In this document: in pieces, positions 45,640 through 58,275 of the stretch
Numbering within the stretch: the stretch's first letter is position 1
Layout: every line of letters begins with the position of its first letter
From: Halichondria panicea
Lineage: Eukaryota > Porifera > Demospongiae > Suberitida > Halichondriidae
Direction of reading: 5' to 3'
NCBI RefSeq assembly: GCF_963675165.1
Contig: NC_087388.1
Span: 3,477,047-3,541,046, forward strand
DNA length: 64,000 nucleotides
Notes under the pieces: generated by a model
What the model was told of the DNA's origin: nothing
The model's database searches: none
Seen by the model: only the letters and a program-made list of their open reading frames with translations
Position numbers and translations under genes: made by a program

Positions 45640-46224
45640 TGCAGATCGTTCGCGTAGCGTCAAATTTTCCTCGAGGTATAAACATTTTTAGTTAGATTTT
45701 TAGTTAGATGGTTAGATGGCTTCAAAGAAATGCATTTCGAAAAATTGACGTTTAAAGTTCAATGAAATATTGGAATGTTTCCGCAACGTTTCCGCATACC
45801 TCCGTATACTTGCCTAGCCTCGTGCGGTGACATAACCATTAACCATCTTGCAAGAGATATTAATTTTTTCTAAGTAAAGAACCCAAGAGTAAACTTAGTT
45901 GGGACAGGACAATCTACATAGCTGGAAGATGGCAACAACCGTTCAGAGAGGCAGTGAGGCTGTGAGGCTATGAGGTAAGTCTAAAACTAAAAATTTTTAC
46001 CTGCCGTTTCATAGTTAAAAAGTTATTCTGATACAGTAACACTGAAGTAGATTACACAGCCTCCCATCTGTAAGAATAGCTAGTGTTTTGGGGACAGGGC
46101 GTTTATAATCTTGGTTAAAAAGATGAGGTTGTAGAACAGTCTGTGTCCTGTATACAAGTATAAGTATAAATAATAATAATGCTGTAGAAGTAAACAGTGC
46201 TCAGTGTTGGCGTCTCTAAAATGT
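45640..46224. other. No gene seen
   Basis: AT-rich spacer between the mariner element and the 46.2-49.9 kb gene. Contains TTTTTAGTTAGATTTTTAGTTAGATGG and CGTTTCCGCA duplicated near 45784-45798. No terminal inverted repeat pairing with the far side of the next gene was found. Confidence 0.4.
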
Positions 46225-47595
46225 TCAAGTCGACATTTGTGTTGGACAGGTCCTAGTGTTGTGGCCAGGCTCTTTGCATGACCCACACACTCGTTTTCTT
46301 TTAGGAGCTGGAGATGAGGAGACTGATGGTGGTGAGAGTGGTACTAGGGTTACTGCTCGACTGGTTGGCTTGGGGACCATAGGGAGAGGACAGGTAAGGT
46401 CTTTGGCAGCATCAGGGCAAAACTGCAAGTAGATAATTATGAATAAACTGGAATAGGTTGTAATAGTTGGGCTGCCAGTATTGACATAGCAGTATTAGTT
46501 AACGTGTTTTTCACCTCGCGTATCTTGTCGTGCAGATACCACTGTCTCTGTGCCGATAGCCCATCTGGCTCAATAATTTCAGGAAACTCTCCAGGATCAA
46601 ACCCTTCCTTCAATAGGGAGTGCTCCACCTCTGTTGCCTCGTCTGCCCTCTGCTTCATGAACACTACCCCGGGTTGTGAGCTGTGTACTCTGAAGTGGTG
46701 GCCCTTCTTGATCCCGATCAGTTTCCTGAAGTGAGGAACCAAGAAGCCAATCCAGTCGTAGGTTGGTACAATGGTCCCCCCATCCTGATCTGCTACCAGC
46801 TGGGCTGTGTTGCATCTGGAACCATGTAAGTTTGTGTTAATTATGTAGTCAAATGTATGTACACTTTCAGAACTGCTAAAACACTTCTGTTTGGACATGA
46901 CTTCTGTTTGGACATGTACCTGCCAGACTTGTTGACAACATCTACGATGTCTTGGAGACAGCCAATGTCAGTCCTCCTATATAGCCTCTTAAAAAAAGTC
47001 CGAAACTCCAGTCAGGAGCGAACTTTGTGTGTCCGACCACTAAAAAGCTGAGTGTTATCTGTGTGTGTCTGCCAGTCATCACTCTCCAAAGAAGGTACGA
47101 TAGAACATAGTTGTTTTTGTTCTTTCCGACACAGTTGTCAGCATGGAGGTACACTGTCTTCTCACCTACAATAATGCATGTTTGCGTGTGCATAATAATT
47201 AATTTTGCGTATTAAAGACTAATTCAAACAGTGTTGCCCTTTTTAATGCACATTGAATTTTATGCAATTAGGTCTATCTCAGTCAATTCTACAATAAATA
47301 CTATGAGTGAACGTCTTATAAGCAATACGTACCTAGACCATGGTGTTCAAAGTAGTAGTAGTGGAGTAGACTTATCACCGTGTTTGCCCCCTTCCCACAA
47401 TCTCCAGACTCGTCAATTAAGAAAAACACCTGGCGTGGAAACGCCTCGTTCTGGAGACCAAAAAGGGCACACTTCCTTGGGGTCAGGAAAAACACTGGAC
47501 CAGGTTGGAGAGGGTTAGACGGGTAGTGGACCTGTGGACAAAACAAAAATAAGAAGGTTTGCATTTTCTATTTTCTCTTGTACTGTTTTTTTAAG

Positions 47596-47629
<34 letters not shown>

Positions 47630-49861
47630 AATAGGCACTGGCTTGAGCATAATGTACTAACTCCGTTTAAGCTGTGTGTGTGCGAGGGTAATTTTGTTTT
47701 GTTGTGTACGTGTGTAAGCTCACACGTGGTGGTACTGTGTGTGTGTGTGTGAGGAATAGGTGTGTGAGGAATAGGCACTGGCTTGAGCATAGTATGAGCA
47801 TAATGTACTAACCCCGTTTAAGCTGTGTGTGTGTGTGTGCGAGGGTAATTTTGTTTTGTTGTGTACGTGTGTAAGCTCACACGTGGTGGTACTGTGTGTG
47901 TGTGTGTGAGGAATAGGCACTGGCTTGAGCATAATGTACTAACCCCGTTTAAGCTGTGCGTGTGCGAGGGTAATTTTGTTTTGTTGTGTTACGTGTGTAA
48001 GCTCACACGTGGTGGTACTGTGTGTGTGTGTGTGTGTGTGTGTTTGTGTGTGAGGAATAGGCACTGGCTTGAGCATAATGTACTAACCCCGTTTAAGCTG
48101 TTTAAGCTGTGTGTGTGCGAGGGTAATTTTGTTTTGTTGTGTACGTGTGTAAGCTCACACGTGGTGGTACTGTGTGTGTGTGTGTGTAATTATTATTGAT
48201 AGAGGAATTCAATTGCACTACAGTACCTGCTGTGCAAAATCAAATGAGTAGTGTGCCTCAATATCCACAGAGTTAGGAGGAACACAGCAGTTCAGTGGAG
48301 GAGCAGTAAGAATACCGTCAACTGAGTAATGCTTCTTCACAGACTCCTTACATTGTTGAAGCTGCTTGGTGTAGAGTGACCTCTCCAGAGTAACTACATG
48401 CAAGTGATCCAGGTACTCCTGCATAACAATAATTATTATTGTATTATGTTGTATGTACTGTTGTTAGTATGGTCAAAAATGTATTGTATAAACTTATACA
48501 CGCACCTGTAGTGCTGACGACTTCTCTATGTCACTGTTTGTGGCTCTCTTGATTCCAGCGCTGTGTTGCTGGCACGTCCAGCACAGGTCGGACATGGGTT
48601 TCATCACCACAACTGCAGGAAGGAGAGTCTGCCAGTACCTGCAGAATGTTGTGTATGCTGACACCCTTCCTCCTGTTGCCATACTCTGGTACTGTTTCCA
48701 AATGCCTCGCTTCGACAAGCTTGATGGTAGCAGCTTGATGTCAGTGCCGCTGTATCCCGGAACGCGTCCTGGCAGAAGGAGACCGTGCATCTCGGTGTAA
48801 TTGGTGAGAAATGTCTGTGGTATTATTAGTGTCATCCTATGCTTTTTTGCGGTGTTCAACAATTGTACTTAAGTTACTAATTGTTATACCTACCACAATT
48901 TCCTTAATGTCCTCGTGGGATAGGGTATTCTTTGGTAGGCGGTGTTTGTTACCATGTACCCTAGGAACAAGCCCATTTGTCTTTAGGGACTTGACCAGGT
49001 TCTTCATCCTCTTTTCACCTTAAAAGTATAAACAATTATAATTTTTATGTATTGATGTTATTATTTCTTACCAACTGTGTGCAGGAAACGGAACATTGAA
49101 GAACATATTGGCCACCCTATTGGCCACCCTTGATGAGCATACGCAATGTGACCTCGTATCCTTGGTGTGTCTAGGTGTTTGTGAAGTCTGCCCACCAAGC
49201 CGCCAATCACACTCATGCTTGCACTGAGTTTGCCAAGAATGACCAAGTCCAATTCCGCCCTTGTCATCTCGCTGCAGTCACTCCTAAATTCAAGGACGTC
49301 GTTGGGAGAGAAGCGCTCAGAGCAAACAATACTGTTGTGTCCCGAACACCCACAACCCCCGTCTAAAAACGTTTGTATTCTGTCGTGCTCTGTCTGGTCG
49401 AGAATACCCATGTCACACCCTGTTGTGTTCGTTGGATTCTGTGGTGGCAATCGTGCAAGAGCGTGGGCAATCTGTTGCCCTGCAGGTGGAGCCTCTCCAT
49501 CGCTGTCCTCTGGGTCGCTCGGTTCATCATTCTGGCTTGTTAAAGATTCAAGCTCATCATCTGCAATAAATAAATAGTTCTGTCTCTATGTTTATTGTCA
49601 ATGCTAATGTTTATTGTCAATGCTAATGTTTATTGTCAATGCTAATGTCTATTATTGTTTACTAGTATCTATTGTTTACTATGAATAATTATGGAACTTA
49701 CACTCAGTGAAGTTCTCTCTATCGAAGTCTTCATCATCCAGGCCGTCATAATCGTTGAGGAAGTAATCTTCCAGTACTTCCTCGTAGGCTTGGTTATCTT
49801 CTTCGCAGAAGAGGTGGCTTAAATCATTCAGAGCCTTTGCAGCCTGGTTTGCTGTGGCCAT
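46225..49861 (-). CDS. DUF7869-like gene with C-terminal zinc knuckle
   Basis: Nine exons: 49702-49861, 49072-49560, 48894-49018, 48506-48814, 48227-48418, 47333-47531, 46920-47165, 46515-46815, 46225-46422; phases join wherever checked. An acidic start (MATANQAAKALNDLSHLFCE) is followed by a Cys-rich region (GGCGCSGHNS), LLPGRVPGYSGTDIKLLPSS, VVMKPMSDLCWTCQQHS, HYSFDFAQQ, FLIDESGDCGKGANTV, YLHADNCVGKNKNNYVLSYL, FLVVGHTKFAPDWSFGLF and GLSAQRQWYLHDKIRE, ending CGSCKEPGHNTRTC, a MULE-like knuckle. The Asp in SFDFAQQ, the Asp/Glu in IDES and the Asp in HADN suggest an RNase H-like core; the family is very multi-copy in cnidarians and sponges (recalled). A run of seven T (46993-46999) shifts exon 7 by two bases, and a 12-bp duplication (49107-49130) repeats WPIG. 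Otherwise intact. Confidence 0.8.
47590..48190. repeat. About 125-bp minisatellite in an intron
   Basis: Four units with GAGGAATAGGCACTGGCTTG, CCCGTTTAAGCTGTG, GGGTAATTTTGTTTTGTTG and AAGCTCACACGTGGTGG, separated by (TG)n of variable length, lie within the intron 47532-48226 of the DUF7869-like gene. Frames across it are artefacts of the repeat. Confidence 0.95.
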
Positions 49862-49974
49862 TCTGAACTGTAACTAGCCAGAAACTAGAGCGCAGCTGCA
49901 GCATCTTCAAAAAATACATTTTAGCAAGCGAGGGGAATCCCCGTAATTTCCTTAAACTAGTAGGAAATCTCTGT

Positions 49975-50104
49975 GGATCCCGCTCCAGTCGTGGACAGCC
50001 AGCCAGGTCCCAGAATCACCCCTCAGCGGACCTGGCCAATTCGAAACTAAACTTCAATGAATAAATACATGGTTTTAACTTTTACATGACTTTAGTTTTT
50101 TCAA

Positions 50105-50132
<28 letters not shown>
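49975..50132 (+). mobile_element. 158-bp truncated retroelement 3' end
   Basis: A perfect 13-bp target duplication AGGAAATCTCTGT (49962-49974; 50133-50145) flanks the last 158 bp of the same retroelement as 44908-45616, ending in about 27 A (50106-50132). It contains GATTCTGGGACC-type sequence in reverse and AATAAATACATGG. No coding capacity remains. Confidence 0.95.
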
Positions 50133-50135
<3 letters not shown>

Positions 50136-50199
50136 AAATCTCTGTATGGCTTTGGCCATGTTCTTCCTGTGAAAGGCGTCGCCTAAATAAATTGTTGTA

Positions 50200-51400
50200 T
50201 AATAAAAGTGAGCAAAATGTAGCTTGAACAGCTGGGTAGTGATCCTGCAGGATCACTAAAGTAGAAAGCTAGAAAGCTGTATATAACCAGGAACAAAGCT
50301 GAGACTCCAGGCTGTGATCCTAATCCACAGTGCAAATGTCTCCAGTGTGGTTTAGTTTCCAGTGTGGTTTAGTTTTATTGCTCCTGAGTTTTTGTGCAAG
50401 TCATGATAACATATACTGTAATTACAGCGCGCATAAATAATGGTGATTCAACAGAGAACAGATAGAACACAGTAAGACTTTCTGTACTATCTATGGTTTC
50501 ACTGCACGTTGAGACTTATGAACAACGACTGTAGCTATGGGAAGTCAAATGCAAGATGATTGTCTAAGCGCCAGAAAAAAATAATTCCAACAGCTTTTTT
50601 AGGACCTAAAAAATTATGCTGATGCTGATGTGGCGCTTAAATTATGGTGGCGCTATAATTACTCTTCTGGTTTTTCTGGTTTCTAGTTGTTTTGCGGGTC
50701 ACATACATATCTCCTGTAGAGTGCTCTCTTTTTCTTCACTGGGGTTCTTCTTGCATTAGAATGGTACCTAAAACCTAAAGGTCATGTAAATTCTTGAATT
50801 CTTGCTCACAGAAAAATATTAGCACCTATAAAGAGCACCTATAAACTCCCACTTTTTACCAGATCAACTTTTGCATGAGGTCTCTCATAGAATCAACTTT
50901 TCAAATGAAGAAGCATGTATTCGATCCATTTAACCGCCGCAGACACATAATTGCGTCATGTCGCTATGACGCCATAGACGCATTTTTGTGGCAGCTGCAG
51001 TTGAACGGGACCTAGCATTCACTAAACAGACTCAACAAGACAGAACATTTTCTTTGAATCTTCTCGGCTGTCTGTATTACTGTATGGTTGACAGCATGGC
51101 ACAGTCGCTCTATGTTGTCAGCCTGTGGAGAGCAAAGTCTTTAATTCTGTAATAGATTTCCAACGAATGTTCCACCATAATACAAAAATTGTCGAGAGCT
51201 GCATCGAGGGACTGAATGTCCTAAATCATTGGTGTGATTACACCTATGCCATACCAGTTTGTTTGCATGGGTCATCCTCCTCTTCCTCTTCACCCTCCTC
51301 ACACTCACACTCACCTAGCACAATCATTGAGCTGATTAACTTCCCTACAAAATAAGTATTAGTTAATGTACAGTGTTAGTTAATGTACAGTGTAGAGGGC
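50200..51400. other. Repeat-rich spacer
   Basis: No gene. 50928-51005 resembles the left end of the piggyBac at 20563 (TTTAACCGCCGCAGAC; GCGTCATGTCGCTATGACGCC; GGCAGCTGCAGTTGAACG), probably a relict end or MITE whose other end I did not find. GTCTCCAGTGTGGTTTAGTT and TTTTATTGCTC at 50338-50390 recur at about 54960-54990. Confidence 0.6.
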
Positions 51401-53392
51401 TCCCGACTACGAGAGGTGCATGTGGTTTACTGTCATAAACCCTGAGGCACTGTGCATTAACTCCCATCTGATTGGCTGACTGGTTGCTATGCATCAAGCT
51501 GCATGCATAGCAACACTATTCAAACAAGAAGACAACTAGGAAAAGATAGCTCGTTCACACCAGGGCTGCTGTCCACACTCAAATCCTTGTGCAGCCTAGA
51601 CAGAATATGAGCAGCCAGCCCCTCCCTCAAAGCGTACGGTACAGAGCCACTCCCCCTCTATGTTCAATTAGTCAGCCCCTCCCTCCACTTACTGCGCAGC
51701 AACCAGCCAGAAGAAACAACACAGCTAGGTGTCTAGACCAGCTCTCTTCAGCTATGCCAGGCTAGTAGGCAAGCAAAGGTAAGCATAAATAGCCACTCCT
51801 ATATTATTGCTAAACTGGCTTCTTTTTATTTAAATACAGAAGCAGGCCTAGTGCAGTGCGTGCAGTACTACTCAGCCTGAGCTCTCCCAGAGTGTCTCTA
51901 AAGCAGCTCCTTCTGCAAGCACACAGCAGAATTTTTGATGAACTAGTCCACCCTCTGTCTCTATGTTTTCATTTATGACATTTTGTTTCTCATGCAAGAA
52001 ACACCATTAGCTTGAGGTGCCAATTTATGAGCCCTTGTAGCCCTGAGGTGCCAATTTATGACAGTTAAACCCCACTAGACTACATGGCAAAAGTGTAGTA
52101 GGTGGGAAATATTGTAATTTAATCTCTCTACCTCATCGTCCTGGCTCTGGCAAAATCGAGTACATAGCTATCCTGTTCTCCTCTAACTTCCATGTCCAGC
52201 TGGTGGCACTCATCTTCGAGAAAAGGCGGTAGAAAATCCCTAAGGGGCAAACCTGCATTGCCAATTATGGAATAAGGTGGGTGGGTGTAAACAGGTGCTG
52301 AGGTTCCCTAACATAGTGTTTGGCATGAGCAAGTTTCGCTGCGGTGGTCCGGTGCATGCTATCTGTTCTTCTTGGCTTCTTGTTTGAACATTGGCAGGTG
52401 GATCATGCAGCATACCATCACACACAATGTCGACCTATTTGATGATAATACATTGCTATAAAATTATGTTTACCTGAAGCACCTGATAACCGAAATGCGG
52501 CACTCATAGTCCCCACTAAAAGAACACCCTGCATCTTTCCCCTGTACTTAATATTGACTATTACCATGTCTTGTTGTGAAGACTGTCCACCTCATCTTCG
52601 TACTTCAATCTTGAGGTTCGTCAAACACACAGAAGGCACAAGTGTTGACTGGGGAATTGGAAAGACATTTTAAAGCTCCCTCCTCCCGTATCTTTCCCCC
52701 TTCATGCCAGGTCAGTCGGTGCACTCCAGTGTAAGTGCATTCAGTGTAAGTGCATTAATACACAGTTGTTTGTGTGCATGTTAATGTTATCATCGTCTTG
52801 AAGTCAACTGTGTGCCTGGCATCCTTGAGTGAAGGGAACAAGCTGACTCTTGACCCCTGACCCCTGCTAGAACACCAGCTTCAGCCCTCTCGGAAGCAAT
52901 CTTCACCAACATGCTAAGATGGAATTTTTTGGTTAAAAAAGTAAAGTCATCCTGGTCATCCTGGATTTATTTACCTGTTCATTGGTATATTGAGGACCAA
53001 TTGAATCCCCAGGCTTTCCTGAAAACGCCGCTGCTGTAAGTGAATATATACCTACTACATAGATGCCGACACAAGGATTCGATTCGATACAAACACAACT
53101 TCAGTATTATATACATGTGCTGGTGGCTCATGACAATGCATAAAACCATATTACGTCCATATTGTTACTATAGAATAATTGGCACAGGGAATCGTATCTA
53201 TAGACTACTCGTTTATATTCACTGTTACTCACTGTTACACAATCACTTTCCACTTTCATTTCATTCGATAAAATAAAACACATCATGCACTGCTCGCACA
53301 TACGTAAGTATACCTCTTTTACAGATGACATATTTACTGTGCGAGTGTTTCCACACAAAAATCTGATCTCTGCAAAAGTGTTTTGAGTGATT
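51401..53392. other. No confident gene
   Basis: Mixed sequence with AGTTAATGTACAGTG doubled (51361-51391), a possible donor AAAGGTAAGCAT at 51775-51786 and a Pro/Ser-rich minus frame (52240-52425) without family. I cannot support a gene model. Confidence 0.35.
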
Positions 53393-54039
53393 GATACAAA
53401 AGAAAGGGGATTGGAAACGACCGCCCACGCCCTGTGTAAAAGGACTGACATCCGGTGAAGCACTCCTCGTTATGATTCGCACTCGCGATTCTTTTTGTTT
53501 TGACCGTGCTCTGGTTGTATTTCAACTGTTTCTAGCTCTCCTATCCACTAGCGATCACTCAGGGGCTGGGAGGTACTCAAGAAAAGTAAGCTTATACTTT
53601 ACTCTGTTTCCAATTTTTGTTGAGTTTAGCTCTATGTCAAGTTTTCTCCGTCCCTCCTGTGAAGTCAAAACAGCAAAGGACATTGCTTGACTTGGTTATT
53701 ATGTATCTAAGTGCTATATAGGATGGTTTCATGCTATAGATGAGCTGTACTGTTCATAAACGTTTGCAGTATAGTCCTTCAAACTGCTTTAGTATACTTT
53801 TAGACACACCACAGGCCTGTCCCTCCCACGACTTCATAGTAAGGGCTATTCCTTCTTGTATAGCAGGCTTAGTGGACTTTTTAGAGCTAAATCCTCTTTA
53901 CTTTTCAACATTAAAAATGATCAATTAGAGGAGTCAAGACAGGTGCTGACTATATAGTTTTAGCCACGCCCTATAACGCGGAATGCTTCACGCAAAAATA
54001 CGCAAACAATTTCGTTTCCAATCCCCTTCCTTTTGTATC
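53393..54039. mobile_element. MITE, 647 bp
   Basis: Inverted ends of 28 bp with a one-base difference: GATACAAAAGAAAGGGGATT followed by GGAAACGA (53393-53420), and its inverse (54012-54039). No transposase inside; the small frames have no motif. Target duplication not evident. Confidence 0.8.
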
Positions 54040-57020
54040 CCTCCCTGATTGCGCATACAAAGCAACTAAAATAAAGCAGGTTCTTGCACAATAGCAACCG
54101 TAAACCCACTCTAAAGAAAGCACAGTTCAAAGTTGAATTTCAAAACTTGTGTTGTAGAGCAGATAAAGTGATTTTGTGCTGGAATTCTACACTTCAAGGT
54201 AAGTAGTTTAGAGCAGTCAAATTGCACTTGGTTGTCAAAGCTACAACCAGAAATTGAAAATGTCGAAGTTCCTCACTGTATTTTTATGAAGTAGGTTGGT
54301 GCATGTATCTATGATAATAATTAAAAGGAGAATCGTCCCATGTAACCACCAAACTGCATCCGATGTATTTTTAGTTTCACCTATTTTCATTATTAATACT
54401 AGATTCTACTCTGTAACAAAGTAACAAACATTACGAAATGTCAGTATGTATTATACACAGGCTGTTGAAGTCAATGTCTGACGATTTAATAATTAGTTTC
54501 TCACTGCAGTGGCCTTGTATGATCTGCAACAACAGATTACAAATTTAGTGGACCTTGTTCAAAAACTAAGAACAGAATTTAGTGAGCCACAAGTCGATGT
54601 TAATGATAGTTAATGGACATTTTAAAGGACATGGCAGGACTTGAATATAACCCGAGGCGCCGTGGGTGGCCACGGGTATAGTAGTCTGTTGGTCTGTTTG
54701 TTTGTTTGTCACAGGTATATCTACTCACCTGGGTACCACAGCGCTGCGTTTACAGCATGTATAGCCAGATTTTGATGTTAAAGCTTCTTTGTCGAGCAAA
54801 AGCTAAGAAGCAGTTACACGTAACGTAGTTGCAGCTGAAGTGATCCGTACCAGGAACAATTGATAGTAGAAAGCTAAAATTGTGACTGGTTCTCTGGATC
54901 CTATACTCTGAGTCCACAGTACATGTCTCATGTGACATGTACCACTCAATGTTTCAGCATGCCTCCAGTCTGGTTTAGTTTTATTGCTCTTGAGTTGCTG
55001 TGCTAGTCATACCATACATGCTACATGCACTGCTCTTCTGGTTCATGTCACCAGCCGAGGGTTTGCACTTTAGTGCTCTAGTTTACATAGATTTCAATAA
55101 TAGTATGTTTAGTCTGCGTCCTGGTCTCCACTAAAAAAGTCAATCGTTAAGTCAAAATAGCACACTTCCTGTTCTCCATCACAGTATGTTTCTTCATCGT
55201 CTCTGTTTGATTCTTTTTCCAACAGGGCGAACTCTGAATCAACACAATTTAATCTCGTGTAATATCACTTACGATTGTATATGGGCACGCTCTGACCCAG
55301 GACTGTACCAGGACTGTACCTGAGTCTTTAAAATATCCATCTTCAAGGTCCTCTTTCTTGCGGCACTGACATTTGTCTTGTCAATTCATTGCCGGGAAGC
55401 TGTCTTATTCAACTTGCACAAGGTTTGAGCGTGACATTTGATGAAGGTTGGTGGTCATTGAGAGACTTACAAATATCATTGCTAAGGCATAACACATCCT
55501 TGTCTGGATTCCAATAATTTCCACCAGGAAGCTGCATAAGAGTTCTCCTTCATTATTTTACCTTCTCCCTTGACAAGTTTAAGTAGCACTGTGACTTGTG
55601 TAACTTCGAAAAGTTTAGACGTAAGTTTAGTTTGCTATTCTTTTCTCTGAGGAGAACTCTGAGGAGAACACATGATAATCAGGTTTGAATACAACGTCAG
55701 GATCCACTGTAATTTCTGAGTTGCAAATAGTGTTGGTTCCACTTGGACAGCATGAACAAATCACCATAAATATGATAGTACTCAATGGGATCTTGCAATT
55801 TAACAAATACATCTTGTTCCAATTTGTTGCCAGAATCTTTGATAGGACTTCCAACTTGTCTATGGAGCCGTATCTTTGAGATAAAAAATTTTAATTTAAG
55901 GAAATCCCACACAATACTCTAACGTTCCAAACGTTCCAAATAATTTGCAAAACTCGTGCACTAAAAGTATCGACTCTATGATATCGTCTTTCACATGATA
56001 AACCGCGGATGACGCATATTTGCGTAATTACGGAATAGACCCTTTAGCCGCGGATGACGCATATTTGCATCAACCGCACATTACTCTACTCTTATTTAAT
56101 TTGTGGTAAGCTACAACCTTCCTGAGCTCCACATCTTTGCAAGGCTTCTCTCGAAGGTCAACAGAAGCCATACCGAGTCCGATCCATACCGAGTCCGATC
56201 AAAAATTTGCTTGTTTATATAAATTCAATATCAATCTCAAAAGTGAACATACTATGGTACAACAATAACAAAGAGGCCTCTGTACACAGGGGATGAGGTA
56301 TCCTGGGTATCTTGGATAGCAGTGACAGTGAGACCCATAGATGGTCCATGGCAGATAGCAGTAACATTCAGCCACATAACAGCCACATAATTATAATTGA
56401 ATTGCTATGACAGCACACTAAAAGTTGGGCACTAACTCAAACCTAAAGAAGTATACTGAGAAGAGCCATACACAAAGTACAGTACATCTCATACAAAAAA
56501 TTATGAATCATGCAACCTTAGACATGATTATGTACAGGCTCCCACAAGCAAACTTACATGCAATGGCACTCATAGGCACAAGCAATTGTGATCCTACAAC
56601 AAACTGGGAGTTCATAAAAAGATTAAACTTTGGGCACAGAATTACAATGCATATCACAGGTATCACAGGCAAACACAAGCCAACTAATCACACAAGCCAA
56701 CTAGCCAACTAATGACAAATTCCAACTAATGACAAATTGTGACCTAATCCTAGCTGGGGAGCATAACACAACCAACAAGCCTATTATGTTTGGAAGAAAA
56801 TGTCCTTACACAAGTAAACAGTACACTCATAAACCCAACAAGCCTTTTCTTTCCCCTGAACAATCGTACATGTACACAGTGAGCCTAATGAGTAGTGAGC
56901 CTAATTGAGAAGTGAGCCTAATTGAATTGTAACCTTGGAAGCAAGCTTTTGGCACCACTGATAATGATAATGTAAATTGTTAGCACGTATAAAGTATCAT
57001 GCCACAGGCACACACAGGGG
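54040..57020. other. No confident gene
   Basis: Short minus frames 55627-55912 overlap in two readings and lack motifs. 56003-56023 and 56048-56068 are direct copies of CCGCGGATGACGCATATTTG, similar to piggyBac-type ends. 56110-56255 pairs with 40576-40712. The plus frame 56425-56712 is unassigned. Confidence 0.4.

Positions 57021-57055
<35 letters not shown>
57021..57055. repeat. (CA)n microsatellite
   Basis: Uninterrupted CA run followed by GT/CA-rich imperfect palindromes (ACGCGCGTGTGCACGTGTAG) to about 57183. All open frames through 56918-57282 are products of this repeat. Confidence 0.97.
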
Positions 57056-57057
<2 letters not shown>

Positions 57058-57379
57058 TACACGCGCGTGTGCACGTGTAGCCATTGTGCACGTGTAGCCA
57101 TACACACACGTACACCCACGCGGGCACACATACAGACACTCGCGTGGGAACACATATACAGCCACAGACACACACACACACACAAACACCACTCAGTGGC
57201 CTGCCTATGGACTCCCACCATCTCAACCAATCTGTTGGCCCAAACTTTCCGGTGTCCAGCATTCTTCACAGCTGATAACTGATAACAGAATACATTGTGG
57301 ATGAGACCAACAGATAGCTAAGCAAATCAATGATAACCCCTTTATATTGCAACACTGCTGAGCGTACGTATTTTAAACT

Positions 57380-58275
57380 CGGGCTTCAACACACTGCTGG
57401 AGCAAGTATACTTTACAAGCTACGTAGGTAAGCGTATAGTATTATCAGCTAGCTAATAATCATACGCACACAAAGCTTACCTCTAAAGTAATCTCTCGCT
57501 CTGTCCTTGGCTGGTTGACTCTTCGACTGTTCAGATAGAACTACAAGGTAGCTTGAAGAGAACTGTTACGGGGTGCTTTGCCACAATAAATTTAATATCA
57601 AACACTGTACACTACACTCTAAAAACAGGCTCTAAACTAACTCAGCTTCTACACAAGTATACTTTACACACTCATAAGCTATCTAGGCAAGTGCATAAGC
57701 ATATTAAATCAGCTCAGAGACTTATGAAGGCTTATACTAGCTACATAATGCTTGCTTGCTATATACGCACACAAAGCTTACCTCTGAAGTGCTCTGGCCC
57801 TTGGCTGGTTGACTGTTTCGTTGGAAACCAGGAGATCCTGACACAGTAAGTACTGTAGATAAGAAGTTGAATAAAGAAAACAGTCACTGTTTCCAAGTTA
57901 TCTGTTTCCAAGTTATGCATCTTTCTTTGCTAAAGGCGAATGCTGAAAAAGAGAAAATAATAAACGTTGTAGACTACACTCTAAAAACAGGCTCTAAACT
58001 AACTAAGCTACTCTTCCAGTATATTTCACACACTCAGAGGCTATCTAGGTAGGTGGACAAGCATATTAAATCAGCTCAAAGGCTCTGAACTAGGAAAATG
58101 CTGATCGCTATACACACACACAGAGCTTACTTGTGAAATGATCCTTCGCTGGGGCCTTGGCTGGTATACTCTTCCGTTCGAAACTTAGAGATCCTGGCAG
58201 AGTAACTATTCTAGACTAATTTGCAACTGCTGCTACAGGCTACGCATCTTTCTTTGCTAGGGGCTAAGTAATTTA
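57380..58275 (-). repeat. Three tandem units, each with an exon-like core
   Basis: Three units of about 300-370 bp (first partial) share ACTCTAAAAACAGGCTCTAA, CATATTAAATCAGCTCA and, on the minus strand, a short open core followed by the donor GTAAGCTTTGTG or GTAAGCTCTG. The cores (about 57483-57543, 57783-57850, 58133-58210) encode similar peptides (SKSQPAKDRARDYF; RNSQPAKGQSTSE; RKSIPAKAPAKDHF). An acceptor TATCTACAG precedes the middle one. This looks like tandem exon duplication in an unidentified minus-strand gene; no transcript evidence. Confidence 0.6.

Noticed and set aside
47515..48199. Frames with repeated CVCVCV or HTHTH peptides
   Set aside because: They follow the intronic minisatellite and the (TG)n blocks, not a gene.
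56918..57282. Overlapping frames on both strands rich in Cys/Val or His/Thr
   Set aside because: All are translations of a (CA)n/(GT)n tract; no independent coding signal.
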